Shown: one piece after another, positions 1 through 10,800 of the stretch | Numbering within the stretch: the stretch's first letter is position 1 | How the letters are laid out: each line of letters begins with the position of its first letter | Source: Tenebrio molitor | Taxonomy: Eukaryota > Arthropoda > Insecta > Coleoptera > Tenebrionidae | Reading direction: 5' to 3' | Assembly: GCF_963966145.1 (NCBI RefSeq) | Contig: NC_091054.1 | Span: forward strand, 1,178,001 to 1,242,000 | DNA: 64,000 nt | Position numbers and translations under genes: made by a program | Notes under the pieces: model-generated | The model's input: the letters and a program-made list of their open reading frames with translations, nothing else | What the model was told of the DNA's origin: nothing | Database searches by the model: none

Positions 1-219
1 ATTTTATTTAACCAAGCGAATGACGTTTATGTCACAATTTACGAAACTGCACAGCTAACCATGTTTTACGTTTTTAAATCAAAAAACAAACATCCACGTT
101 AACTTTGCAAATGGGTGGGTTGCATTTTCAATTCCCCCGGGCTCATTATCACTCATAAAATACCCTGTATGTATTTGATTTTTATTAAATTAGTTAAAAA
201 AAGACACCAAATTTGCATT

Positions 220-360
220 TGTTCGGTACACTCCCCAGAATTGCGGGAATCTCCACAAAAATTAGCACTCAATCTCTTACCTGAGAAAAACAAACAACGA
301 TACGAAAACAACAACTACAGAAATTTTCGCGACTGGTGCGATAGTAACGCCCCCGCAGGT
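220..360 (+). pseudogene. Fragment of Crypton-type element, N-terminal region
   Basis: A short open stretch contains the segment LPEKNKQRYENNNYRNFRDW. It lines up with the N-terminal region of the Crypton locus at 22817 (LPLKSRARYEREFDMFMRW): Leu-Pro, Lys, Arg-Tyr-Glu and a final Trp are shared at matching spacing. No start codon is needed to explain it and nothing recognisable follows, so I read it as a decayed fragment. The similarity is short, so the call is tentative. Confidence 0.45.
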
Positions 361-454
361 GGGAAATGGTTTCATTTCTGACTGATTTATTTTATATCGA
401 AATTTCCACAAAAAAAATTTTCATAAGAAAATAATACTCACATAACTGGTGGTT

Positions 455-605
455 TTCTTAATGTTACATGATTTAATTTAGATTAAAATGATGACCAAAG
501 TGAGGTTATGTATTTGAAGGAAATTTCAAAACATACGAACTAAAAGGTCGACATGTGTTTGTCAAAGAGAGAGGAAAACACGGTCTGCTTGAACACAATA
601 TACCG
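455..605 (+). repeat. Diverged copy of spacer repeat
   Basis: This stretch matches 19460-19600, 40570-40720 and 62815-62975. The shared words include acgaactaaaaggtcgac and acatac/agtatac followed by a tail with a cgg.ctgc.tgaacac pattern. Divergence is clearly higher than among the three duplicated units. It is therefore an older dispersed copy and not part of the tandem array. Confidence 0.6.
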
Positions 606-951
606 GGTGTATTAGAAATAGGTACAATAATTTTAAGTGGAAAAAAAATCGTCAAGCACAACCAATAAGTCTAGTAACTTTTTGGGGGAAAAATGCTCTG
701 AAACGTTATAAAAATCAGCGAAAATTTTCCAAAAATTGACTTTTCCGTCCATGGAAGCATTATTGTGTAATAAAAAGAATGAACCCGCAAAAAAATTAAC
801 GGAAGGAAAACTGAAAACATGTTGATTCATTTACTATTCGTATTTACGCACTTTATTACGAAAGCAAATAAAAATAATTTGAAATTTTTGGTAGCTCCAA
901 ATAAAAAACAGTCCAACGATTCTTACAATAAATGTTCAAATAGCTATTTAT

Positions 952-1070
952 GCAACGAGTTGCAAAATGAGCGTCTTTTTTGCACTAGACATGACAATTG
1001 ACATGACACCACGAGTGTCAACGAGTGGTCAAACATGTCGTGTGCAAAAAAATAGCCATTTTGCTACGTG
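952..1070. repeat. Imperfect hairpin
   Basis: The left arm at 952-993 (containing gcaaaatgagcg and ttttttgca) pairs with the right arm at 1034-1070 (tgcaaaaaaatagccatttt) around a loop of about 40 bases. The form is that of a fold-back repeat. No coding is visible. Confidence 0.55.
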
Positions 1071-1084
1071 TTTCATACAAGATT

Positions 1085-1240
1085 GTTTCTAATTTAGTTA
1101 CGAAAAGCACACATTCTAATTAAAATCCTGTTTAAATCTGCTATTTCAATAATTTTCCGGGATAATAATACTAATGTCACTTTTTAACACTAGTGATAAT
1201 ATAATGTCACTTTTTTGCTTTTCGTAACTGAATTAGAAAA
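1085..1240. mobile_element. MITE-like element with inverted ends
   Basis: The left end tttctaatttagttacgaaa is repeated in inverted orientation at the right end with one mismatch, and both arms continue to aagca. The body is about 156 bp and non-coding. The family is not recognised. Confidence 0.6.
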
Positions 1241-1286
1241 AATATCCACCACTGTTGATATTTGTTTCTGATCCTAGCTTAAACAT

Positions 1287-1529
1287 ACTATTCCGGACAC
1301 GGAAACTTGGCCATAACTGACATTTAATTGACAAATATGTGTGAACTGGCCTTTACTGAATGTAACCCAACTTTTGACTTGATAATGCCATTTCTTTGCT
1401 TTTTTGATGTCACTTCAAAGTGATTTTTAATAATTGTCATTTATTAATGACGCGAATGATTGATTTACTTACATCATTTTTTTAGAAATGTCAAAAAAAT
1501 GTTGGCCAAGATTCCGTGTCCAGAATAGT
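1287..1529. mobile_element. MITE-like element with inverted ends
   Basis: The left terminus actattccggacacggaa is repeated inverted at the right end with one difference, followed on both sides by ttggcc. The total length is about 243 bp. No coding is visible. The termini suggest a non-autonomous DNA transposon of unassigned family. Confidence 0.65.
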
Positions 1530-2249
1530 ACGTGAAGTTACTAGATAATGACGTCATCGCAAACGGGTAAAAATTGGACTCTACAACATTGAGCACGTTT
1601 TCGAATTGTTGCCGATTTATCCAAATGGTTCTCTATTGTTATGCAGATTAATTACGCCTGCTCGGGTGAATCCTGCCTGATCCGTGTATATCACATGATT
1701 TAAAAAGTTTGATCGAGCGTTGTCTTGTGGTAAAATCCATTCGCAAAATTCCTGTCTGCGTGGTAAATCACCAGGTTACAAACACTGACCTTTTTCCACA
1801 TGGTACGGATATAATTGTAGGTACTGTATGAAATGTTATGCTGACCTGCAAGTCTTCTAGAGCTGATCCTCAACATTCGTTAAAATATCTTCTTCCATAT
1901 TTGCAACACGACGAAGACGTTGTACACCACGATCTTGTCAATTCGTTATTTATAAAATGTGCAATTTGGAGTATTACAATTATTATTGCTTCCGCAAATT
2001 AACACACATCGCCGACAACGGCCAGAAGACAACTGAACGATGGCATTATTTTATCACACTTTTTTCAGTTGCAGTTAAGAAAAAACAATGGAAAGCGATT
2101 ACGAACCCAACAACTTTTTACTTCTCACTGCTTAATTCATTATTTTATTCACGGTCAATTTTTTTTAAATGAAATGAAAAGTTTATTTTAATAAATAGGT
2201 ACAGAGATAGTAAACGTGTGAAAATCTGTCATTTTCATTCAAAGCATTC

Positions 2250-2760
2250 ATAGCAATATTTATGATAGTAGTAGGTACAATTTACTACCCGCTACTTTTG
2301 AATTAACGCCATATAATTATAATTAACCTGGATGTTTTCAACGTCTGCGTCTTTTATAAACATTTTACAATAGTTCTCGGCTACGAGTGTGAGAAAATCA
2401 ATTGAAAAGAGCAAGTTCTATGTCACATAAAAGATCCAGGTACGCTAAACGCTGTCGGCATCATTTAACAAAACATGTTTGTTTTTCTATTTTTACACAG
2501 TAGGTATTATGTAATTTTTATAAGAATGTGGCAACGTTTAAATTTTGTAGTTTCGTACTTTTTTACAATGTCGCAAGAGGAAACAAACAAATTTTTTACA
2601 AACCAACAGATTGGCTGTTGAGAAGTGGGATGTTTCCGATTTACACAAGTCTATTGACATAGGACTTGGCCAAAACATTTTTAGCAATTACGACATTCTT
2701 CATTAAAAAAATTAATTCTTTAGTAAAAATTATTAACATTCTTCCTCAATTTTCTCCGAA
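2250..2760 (+). repeat. Diverged copy of spacer repeat, second part
   Basis: Two blocks resemble the units' spacers. The block near 2255-2310 (tttatgatag then aggtacaattta) corresponds to 19790-19850. The block near 2590-2760 (acaaaccaacagattggc, then gagaagtgg, then aggacttggccaaaa) corresponds to 20730-20860 and 41170-41300. Together with 455-605, this shows that the element also exists outside the tandem units in an older, broken form. Confidence 0.55.
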
Positions 2761-3105
2761 ACATTCATTTAAGTAATCATTTTAAAAGTATTAGTCTATT
2801 TATTTTTATTTTTTCCTGTCAGAAATATGACATGACTGTTCCGTCAAATTTTCATTAAAAAATCCTGTTTTTAATCAACTCGCAATACGTTCAAGTTGGC
2901 AACAATGTTACTGTTTCTATCACATAATTTAACATTGAAATAACGAAAGCTATCAATTTCAGTTAGGGGATTTTATTTGTTCTGTAGTTACTACCAACAA
3001 TGTTACCAGATGTCATAGCCACCCCTTGCCTTATCCACATTCATCGTGAATAGACATAACCAATGACACGCGAAAATAGTCAAAATATAAAATCTACCCT
3101 TTTAC

Positions 3106-4072
3106 CTGTAGCAAAGCCTCAAAGTCCCTCAGTTCTGACCTCCTGATGATCCTCTCGAGGTACATCTTCTCCAAAATGGCCACCGCCGGCAGTTGTTGGC
3201 ACCGTTCGTCCTTGAACAGAGTAGCCAACATGCGCGACCTCTGCTGGCCGGCGGACGCTAATACCGTACAAACCAACGCATTCCGCAACGCCGTCATCCT
3301 CTCATCCTCGTGCACGATCGCTCTGTACGACAGCTCGTTATATCTTTGCGCCGCTTCAATAAACTTCCTTCTGTAATCGAGAACTCTTGCATAACACACT
3401 TTGTAATAAATCTGGAGTTGTTCGTTGCGCGACTCGGCTTGCAAAAGCGACGCTCGATTGATGAACGCTTCTGCCTGGACGGGATCGTCGTCCTCCAGGT
3501 AGAGCCGCGCGATTTTCAAATAAGTTTCCAGTTTGTAGTCTACGGTGTACTGTTTTTGTCCGGTTTCGAGCGGGATTCCCACAAGGACGGCAGCGGCTTC
3601 GCGCCACATCTGGTTGCGCTCGTAGATGTCAGCCAGGTGTTGGCGTATGCTCGCGACTTGTTCTTCGAATGAGATCACTCGAGGCTGGACTTTTTCTAGC
3701 ATGTTGTGAGAGACCGCTTTCGAGACGTCATCAGGGAGTTTCATTAGGTGGCTGCTGATTTCGGTCAGGATCTGTCTGGAGATGACAAGGCTGACGTTTT
3801 CATTGACAACTGCAATATGTTCGGTTAGATTCAGGGGAGTTAATGTGGGGGGTCTGCCTACTTGCTTCAATGAAGATTTGCAAACCTTCTTTCAGTTCAG
3901 AACCGGAGCCGGTGAGAATGTTTTCTAATATTGTGCGGTACCTGCAAAAGGTAGTTTGATTGGGAATTCGTCGGTAAACATAACCTCACTTTTCGGCCTG
4001 ATCTTTATGTGAGCCTCCAGACGCGATTATGTTGGACAGTTGGAAACGAATAGCGCTGATTTTATCAGACAT
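3106..4072 (-). CDS. CSN4: COP9 signalosome subunit 4, first three coding exons
   Basis: This encodes the N-terminal part of COP9 signalosome subunit 4, a PCI-domain scaffold subunit of the complex that removes NEDD8 from cullin ubiquitin ligases. Three coding exons on the minus strand join in frame. Exon 1 is 4072-3990, starting ATG at 4072 and ending in GSHKDQAEK, with a gtgagg donor. Exon 2 is 3941-3862 and begins YRTILENIL. Exon 3 is 3809-3106, with a gtaaaa donor. Exon 3 carries family hallmarks such as QPRVISFEEQVASIRQHL and LKIARLYLEDDDPVQAEA, nearly invariant in animals. The helical-repeat part is present. The C-terminal PCI/winged-helix exons are absent and presumably lie beyond the left edge. 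The gene lies just outside the tandem array and shows no damage. Divergence from the human protein is low throughout, which supports a functional gene. Confidence 0.93.
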
Positions 4073-4580
4073 TGCGAACGTTTCTTTGTCTACTTTTTGG
4101 AGATTATTTGTATATCTAATGTTTTAACACTTCTTTTTTAAATTAACTGTTATCTAAATTGTCTAAATTCTCGCAAATATCACAGAATAGAATACAAATT
4201 ATTTGACAAATGACAGCTGACAAGTGACTACACTTTTATTTTATAACCTTACTTTTGTCACAAGTTAGCTATTTTGAATTAAAATTACAAATATTTGTCT
4301 AAAAGTTTTCCCGTTAGCATTATCGAATAGGTCATAGTCGTAGGTCATAGTGGATAAGCCCACAGACTAAAGATATATATTGGATAAGCCTATCTGTGAT
4401 ATGAAGACTTGTGCTCATATTCAGATGTGGTGGTGGGGGAAAACCCCTGAAAAAAAAACACAGGTGTCACAATATCACCGAAATTACACATTCGTTGTCA
4501 TTTCTTGCTCTTGGCTGACCAATTGTCAATTTATTTCTATGAACTCACAAATATGGTACAAGTTTGCAAGAATGAACATG
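4073..4580. other. CSN4 upstream region and left edge of array
   Basis: This stretch lies between the CSN4 start codon and the first duplicated unit. It should contain the CSN4 promoter, but no clear TATA or initiator element is evident. A short word, tggataagcc, occurs twice (about 4350 and 4380). No gene is recognised. Its right part has no counterpart next to units 2 and 3, which fixes the array boundary near 4581. Confidence 0.5.
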
Positions 4581-4903
4581 TATATTAAAAAACTTTGATT
4601 ATAATTATGATTTAATCTTATTAGGACATTTGAAATGCGGCAGTGAGCAACATTTCTTCTGTATTAGGTACAAAAAATACTTTTTGTTCCATACCTCCAT
4701 TGAAAGTGAGTCTGTATTCACAGTGGGTACTTTTACTTTCGTTCACAGGTTTTCATTCACGCACAATTGAAATTCGATTTTATGAAAACGAATTTGTATA
4801 TTGAAATTAATAACAATTCATAATATGTGTATCTAACTAATCATTAATTTTACAATTATTAGCTCCTAGTTACACCAGTTCTAAGTTATTGGCATTTTTA
4901 CAA

Positions 4904-5122
4904 CTAAAATGTTGGATTAACGACCTCAAAATTGCCTTCTGCGTCATTAATCATCATTTTAAATAATTCATCACGACAGCCATGGAATATGCTGCTCCTC
5001 ATTAGTACAACTTTCTGAAGGATCCACTCTTGGTCCGCCGCTTCCAGTAAAAACTTGCAAACATCGGTTCTTGAAAAAGTTGCTGCTTTTTTCGGCTGAT
5101 AGTTCCTACATTTTGTTTTCAA
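4904..5122 (-). pseudogene. Crypton tyrosine recombinase relic (unit 1)
   Basis: The minus-strand reading frame aligns with the middle of the Crypton protein at 22817-23975. YQPKKAATFSRTDVCKFLLE matches YKAKKSKIFSREQIFKFLST. The later GCRDEL matches ACRCDEL, which contains the first catalytic Arg of the tyrosine-recombinase fold. Only about 72 residues remain. There is no His-x-x-Arg box and no tyrosine, so it cannot be active. It lies just upstream of the PAPS synthase relic and is shared by all three units, so it predates the amplification. Confidence 0.65.
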
Positions 5123-5247
5123 AAGAAAAGAGGTAAGACGCTGAACCTGTACATACTATTTATTATATTAAAACAACTAATAGCTTATTAAAAAACCTCT
5201 TACCTGGAGATGTCAACGTTTTGAAATACAAATAGTGTAGATATACC

Positions 5248-5685
5248 TACTCTATGCCACCGTCTAGTGGTTTCTCCCCGTTTCTGGCCAAAGTTCTCAT
5301 TTTTGTGTCCGAGATAAACGGAATATCTTCTTTTCTGGTCGAATCACAAAAGTCCATTTGGGAAAACTTGCCGAGACAATCGAGAAGCGATCTAAGTTAC
5401 TCTCGTCTAGGACAACATGATGTTGCAGTATTCTTGTGTGGAGTGGAACGTCGCCGTCCTTTGTCCATTCACCTAAAGGATGCAGAAGCAAAACAGGTTT
5501 ACGATGTCCTCTGTCTTTTAGTTGTCTTCGCGAATCTATAATGGCCCGGCTCTTCACCTCACAGGATCCTTCGGTGATCGGGCGAGAACAGGTGCTTTTC
5601 AACGTGGTATGAAATGAAGAGTTTCTAAAAGCTGTTCTTCACGCATGAACCCTTTCAATGGAGATGCCCACCCTTCACTTATCAC
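5248..5685 (-). pseudogene. PAPS synthase relic, ATP-sulfurylase part (unit 1)
   Basis: The minus strand encodes broken pieces of the ATP-sulfurylase domain of bifunctional 3'-phosphoadenosine 5'-phosphosulfate synthase, the enzyme that makes the universal sulfate donor. After an acceptor (tttttacag) at 5686 the frame reads VISEGWASPLKGFMREEQLL, a family signature. Then follow RKPVLLLHPLGEWTKD and, in another frame, KMRTLARNGEK, typical of the C-terminus. The central part, which in the family contains the substrate-pocket segment, is missing, and frames change between pieces. It is a dead fragment. Copies lie in units 2 and 3. The intact source gene is not in the window. Confidence 0.85.
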
Positions 5686-7150
5686 CTGTAAAAATTATAT
5701 TATTTAGAGGATATGATTTAAAATAAATAGAACAATTTTTCCATTAAAGTGCTGATAGTAAGTACGATTTTGTTTAATGAAAGTGAACGTGGTTTTTGTG
5801 TCCCGGCGCCCCTGAAAATCTTTTTGTCCCTTTTTATTCTACGAAAGTGAAAGTAGTTTTAGTTTTTGTATAGGTAATGTTTTGACTTGATGAGTACGTA
5901 TTTATTCTTGTGACCACCAAACAGTTTTCAGGGGCTTATTTTTCGCTTTTAAGATTGAACATTTTAACCAATTTTCAAATTACCATTTGGGGGTTGTAAA
6001 TATGGAATTTGATGATTTACTAAATTTCGTGACTCACTGTATAGCTCAAGCTCCGTTTCTCATCCTCGATCTCCAGCAGCAGCTGTTAATAGACCTTTCG
6101 ATCTGCTCCCTGACGAGGGCGTCCTCCAGACAGCCCACCTCCTCCAGCTCGAGGTTCAGCCACCTCCGCCATATCTCCCACGATGAAGGAAGGCTTGATC
6201 ACCTCGGCGAGAAAGTGAATTTAAAACAAATTAAATAAAAGATTTTGAAGAAATTAAATCTTCAATTTAAAGAAAGTAGAAGGATTAGAGAAATAATTTA
6301 CTTACCTTGTAATTTTACAACACGTGCACACAAAAATAACTGCTGTCGGTACTAAACATACCTCCAGCTGCTTTGGAGATCAAGCGCAGAGAGACCTTTC
6401 TGGAGACCTTCCTCATGGTTCCATTTTTTTTATCATTCTCATTCCACTTTCTCTCTGACCCCCTTCTTGACCAAAATGGCCAATCAATTTTGTTCCAAAT
6501 TCGTTATTTTAACCAATCACGGTAGCTTTTTCTATTTTTCTGGAACTTTCTATGTCACCGCTTCTTTGACCACAATTTGAAATTTGGAAATTTGCATTTT
6601 ATCAGGACCAGACCGAATTTACATTTGTTGTTGGATTACAAATCCGAAATTGACTCTACATTTCTAACTCTGTGGAATGAAATCGAACAAATGAAATTAT
6701 TTTAAAAACCTAAAATGGGCTTGAAACGCGTTCCGGCAAGGATTAGAGAGTTTGACCGCGTGCAATTCTCTGAATTCCTAAGCATTGTTCTCCTTTTGTT
6801 TGAACGTCCCAAATGAAAATCCGAGTCGGAGATTTTTGAGAGGATAATAAATGAGAAACATGTTTGGGTGGAGCAAATTGTTTTATTGTTAATTTAACAC
6901 AAGTATGGGACGACAAAGTGTCCTGCTCGGTTCCCTGACACTTAACTACAAGAATTCAACTTAAAACTACCTATGGAGCCACATGGCCTTCCTCCGCTTG
7001 ATGGGCGAAGGCCCCATTCTTCGGCGTCAACCACTTAGCACAAGTATAGGACGACGCAGCGTTCCGCTCAGTTTACTGACACTTAATCGCAACAAAAGTA
7101 AATAAAATAATAAGTAACAAACAAAACTTACAGCTAACCTAACCTTGTAT
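5686..7150. other. Non-coding spacer between PAPSS relic and GC-rich segment (unit 1)
   Basis: No intact gene is seen. A GC-richer island at 6050-6200 reads on the minus strand as an acidic, coiled-coil-like fragment (MAEVAEPELEE and onward). The same island occurs in units 2 and 3 (29265-29460 and 51390-51580), where it is longer, but I do not recognise it. At 6890-6900 the minus strand has aacaataaaa, a possible polyadenylation signal for a minus-strand transcript coming from the NACHT-ankyrin gene. Confidence 0.4.
6897..7092 (-). repeat. Direct repeat pair of about 55 bp
   Basis: acacaagtatgggacgac with its downstream text (6897-6951) is repeated at 7038-7092 as gcacaagtataggacgac, with further shared words ctgacactta and caa. 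About a dozen differences separate the two. Counterparts exist in units 2 (near 30610 and 30753) and 3 (near 52730 and 52872). Confidence 0.6.
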
Positions 7151-7677
7151 TTACAAGCTACGCGGAAATATCGGGCGGAGCGGTCGAAATGGCATTTCAT
7201 AACGCGATTCCACAGGTCCACCAGATACACCCATGTGAAGTACTCGTTGGGGTTTTACTCGCGGTCCTGCTGGTCGAGAAGTTGGAGTGGAAGCGTTTCT
7301 TGAGCTCGTGGTTCCTGGGCGTTGGTCCGAGTCTGTCCCTGATTCGCTCTGACGGCAACAGTCTTTCGAGGTTGTTGGTGTCGGGGGGCTCGGCTGGTTT
7401 CCTCGGTTCAGCTTGGACTTCACATCCTTGGCGGATTGGAGTCAGACGAGGAATTTATTGTTGTATCTTTCTTCCAAGTAAGGAATGTAATTCCGGATAC
7501 CCCAAACCAGATAGGGGCATTTCTGTTGTTGAGGCACCTCTCATCTCTGGCGCTGAAACCGGCATTTGCGTGGGCGAAGACATGTCTCGCTTGGTCCACC
7601 TCCAGGTATACCACGGCTGCTATGTCCATGCTGCTGGGCGTCGGTTTACAACACGTAGAGGTGAAGCCAAATTCCAT
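7151..7677 (-). other. GC-rich coding-like segment downstream of NACHT-ankyrin gene (unit 1)
   Basis: This 500-bp stretch is clearly richer in G and C than its surroundings and has low stop density in several frames. The minus strand gives an 85-residue frame at 7677-7420, then in another frame a Pro/Ser/Thr-rich stretch, then EYFTWVYLVDLWNRVMKCHF. The breaks between frames suggest a decayed coding exon or transposon ORF, or else a 3' untranslated region of the upstream ankyrin gene. Units 2 and 3 carry near-identical copies (30850-31380 and 52970-53500). The family is not recognised. Confidence 0.4.
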
Positions 7678-7689
7678 TTCTTCTAGTTA

Positions 7690-7860
7690 CTTAACGGACG
7701 CTACTTTCTCGATTAGTAATTCGACTGTTACCGAATTACCACTTTCAGAAGCCAAATGTAATGGAGTTCTATTATCGATCGTAAGGGCGTTAACAGACGC
7801 TCCATTCTCGATTAGTAATGTGACTGTTTTCAAATCCCCTCCTATAGATGCTAAATGTCA
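7690..7860 (-). other. In-frame ankyrin coding beyond TGA-C stop (unit 1)
   Basis: The NACHT-ankyrin frame ends at TGA (7860-7858), exactly where the consensus has a Leu codon TTA after Thr-Pro. Beyond it the same frame stays open for 56 codons, giving almost two more ankyrin repeats, to TAA at 7689-7687. The base after TGA is C, a context known for leaky termination in animals. It is either an old nonsense mutation or a readthrough extension; sequence alone cannot decide. Confidence 0.6.
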
Positions 7861-10800
7861 CGGAGTTTCATTATCAGTTTTAAGGGCGTCAAGAGATGCT
7901 CCTTTCTCGATTAGTAAAGCGACTGTTTCCAAATCCCCACGTTCAGATGCCCAATGTAACGGAGTTACATTATTAGTTGTAACGGCGTTAACAGATGCTC
8001 CTTTCTCGATTAGCAAAGCGACTGTTTTCAAATTCCCACGTTCAGATGCCCAATGTAACGGAGTTTGATAATCAGTTGTAACGGCGTTAACAGATGCTCC
8101 TTTCTCGATTAGTAAAGCGACTTTTTTCAAATTCCCCCATTTAGATGCCCAATGTAACGGAGTTTGATTATCAGTTGTAACGGCGTTAACAGATGCTCCT
8201 TTCTCGATTAGTAAAGCGACTGTTTCCAAATACCCCCATTTAGATGCCCAATGTAACGGAGTTTGATTATCGGTTGTAACGGCGTTAACAGATGCTCCTT
8301 TCTCGATTAGTAAAGCGACTTTTTTCAAATTTCCCCATTTAGATGCCCAATGTAACGGAGTTTGATTATCAGTTGTAACGGCGTTAACAGATGCTCCTTT
8401 CTCGATTAGTAAAGCGACTGTTTCCAAATACCTCCATTTAGATGCCCAATGTAACGGAGTTTGATTATCAGTTGTAACGGCGTTAACAGATGCTCCTTTC
8501 TCGATTAGTAAAGCGACTGTTTCCAAATACCTCCATTTAGATGCCCAATGTAACGGAGTTTGATTATCAGTTGTAACGGCGTTAACAGATGCTCCTTTCT
8601 CGATTAGTAAAGCGACTGTTTTCAAATTCCCACGTTCATTTGCCCAATGTAACGGAGTTTGATTATCAGTTGTAACGGCGTTTACAGATGCTCCTTTCTC
8701 GATTAGTAAAGCGACTGTTTCCAAATTCCCACGTTCAGATGCCCAATGTAACGGAGTTTGATTATCAGTTGTAACGGCGTTTACAGATGCTCCTTTCTCG
8801 ATTAGTAAAGCGACTGTTTCCAAATTCCCACGTTCAGATGCCCAATGTAACGGAGTTTGATTATCAGTTGTAACGGCGTTTACAGATGCTCCTTTCTCGA
8901 TTAGTAAAGCGACTGTTTCCAAATTCCCACGTTTAGATGCCCAATGTAACGGAGTTTGATTATCAGTTGTAACGGCGTTAACAGATGCTCCTTTCTCGAT
9001 TAGTAAAGCGACTGTTTTCAAATTCCCATGTTCAGATGCCCAATGTAACAGAGTTTTATTATCATTTGTAACGGCGTTAACAGATGCTCCTTTCTCGATT
9101 AGTAAAGCGACTGTTTTCAAATTCCCACGTTCATTTGCCCAATGTAACGGAGTTTGATTATCAGTTGTAACGGCGTTTACAGATGCTCCTTTCTCGATTA
9201 GTAAAGCGACTGTTTCCAAATTCCCACGTTCAGATGCCCAATGTAACGGAGTTTGATTATCAGTTGTAACGGCGTTTACAGATGCTCCTTTCTCGATTAG
9301 TAAAGCGACTGTTTCCAAATTCCCACGTTCAGATGCCCAATGTAACGGAGTTTGATTATCAGTTGTAACGGCGTTTACAGATGCTCCTTTCTCGATTAGT
9401 AAAGCGACTGTTTCCAAATTCCCACGTTGAGATGCCCAATGTAACGGAGTTTGATTAATAGTTGTAACGGCGTTAACAGATGCTCCTTTCTCGATTAGTA
9501 AAGCGACTGTTTTGAAATTCCCACGTTCAGATGCCCAAAGTAACGGAGTTTGATTGTTAATTGTAACGGCGTTAACAGATGCTCCTTTCTCGATTAGTAA
9601 AGCGGCTGTTTCCAAATTCCTACTTTTAAATGCCCAATGTAACGGAGTTTCATTATCAGTTGTAACGGCGTTAACAGATGCTCCTTTCTCGATTAGTAAA
9701 GCGAATGTTTCCAAATTCCCAAATCCAGATGCCCAATGTAACGGAGTTTGATTGTTAGTTGTAACGGCGTTAACAGATGCTCCTTTCTCGATTAGTAATT
9801 CGACTGTTTCCAAATTCCCAAATCCAGATGCCCAATGTAACGGAGTTTGATTATTAGTTGTAACGGCGTTAACAGATGCTCCTTTCTCGATTAGTAAAGC
9901 GACTGTTTCCAAATTCCTATTTTCAAATGCCCAATGTAACGGAGTTTCATTATCAGTTGTAACGGCGTTAACAGATGCTCCTTTCTCGATTAGTAAAGCG
10001 ACTGTTTTGAAATTCCCACGTCTAGATGCCCAATGTAACGGAGTTTGATTTTTAGTTGTAACGGCGTTAACAGAAGCTCCTTTCTTGATTAGTAATTCGA
10101 CTGTTTCCAAATTCCCAAATCCAGATGCCCAATGTAACGGAGTTTGATTATTAGTTGTAACGGCGTTAACAGATGCTCCTTTCTCGATTAGTAAAGCGAC
10201 TGTTTCCAAATTCCTACTTTCAAATGCCCAATGTAACGGAGTTTCATTATCAGTTGTAACGGCGTTAACAGATGCTCCTTTCTCGATTAGTAAAGCGACT
10301 GTTTTGAAATTCCCACGTCTAGATTCCCAATGTAACGGAGTTTGATTTTTAGTTGTAACGGCGTTAACAGAAGCTCCTTTCTTGATTAGTAATTCGACTG
10401 TTTCCAAATTCCCAAATCCAGATGCCCAATGTAACGGATTTTGATTAATAGTTGTAACGGCGTTAACAGATGCTCCTTTCTCGATTAGTAAAGCGACTGT
10501 TTCCAAATTCCCACCTTCAGATGCCCAATGTAACGGAATTTGATTATCAGTTGTAACGGCGTTAACAGATGCTCCTTTCTCGATTAGTAAAGCGACTGTT
10601 TCCAAATTCCCAAATCTAGATGCCCAATGTAACGGAGTTTGATTATCATTTGTAACGGCGTTAACAGATGCTCCTTTCTCGATTAGTAAATCGACTGTTT
10701 TCCAATTCCCACGTTCAGATGCTCTATGTAACGGAGTTTGATTATCAGTTGTAACGGCGTTAACAGATGCTCCTTTCTCGATTAGTAAAGCGACTGTTTC

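Larger units (their letters stand above)
1..3105. other. Repeat debris and CSN4 intron, no intact gene seen
   Basis: The minus-strand CSN4 gene has a splice donor at 3105, so at least the right part of this stretch is its intron. The C-terminal coding exons (about 150 residues in the animal family) are not recognised here and probably lie beyond the left edge. The rest holds a Crypton fragment, a hairpin, two MITE-like elements and two diverged pieces of a repeat that also occurs in the duplicated units. I see nothing definable in 1530-2249 or 2761-3105. Confidence 0.6.

Noticed and set aside
3146..3672. Plus-strand open frames at 3146-3376 and 3310-3672
   Set aside because: They are antisense shadows of the strongly conserved CSN4 exon 3.
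7436..8068. Plus-strand open frames over the ankyrin arrays (also 9554-9751, 30904-31554 and 53023-53697)
   Set aside because: They are antisense shadows of the 99-bp repeat. The period is a multiple of three, so any stop-free frame on the other strand repeats as well.
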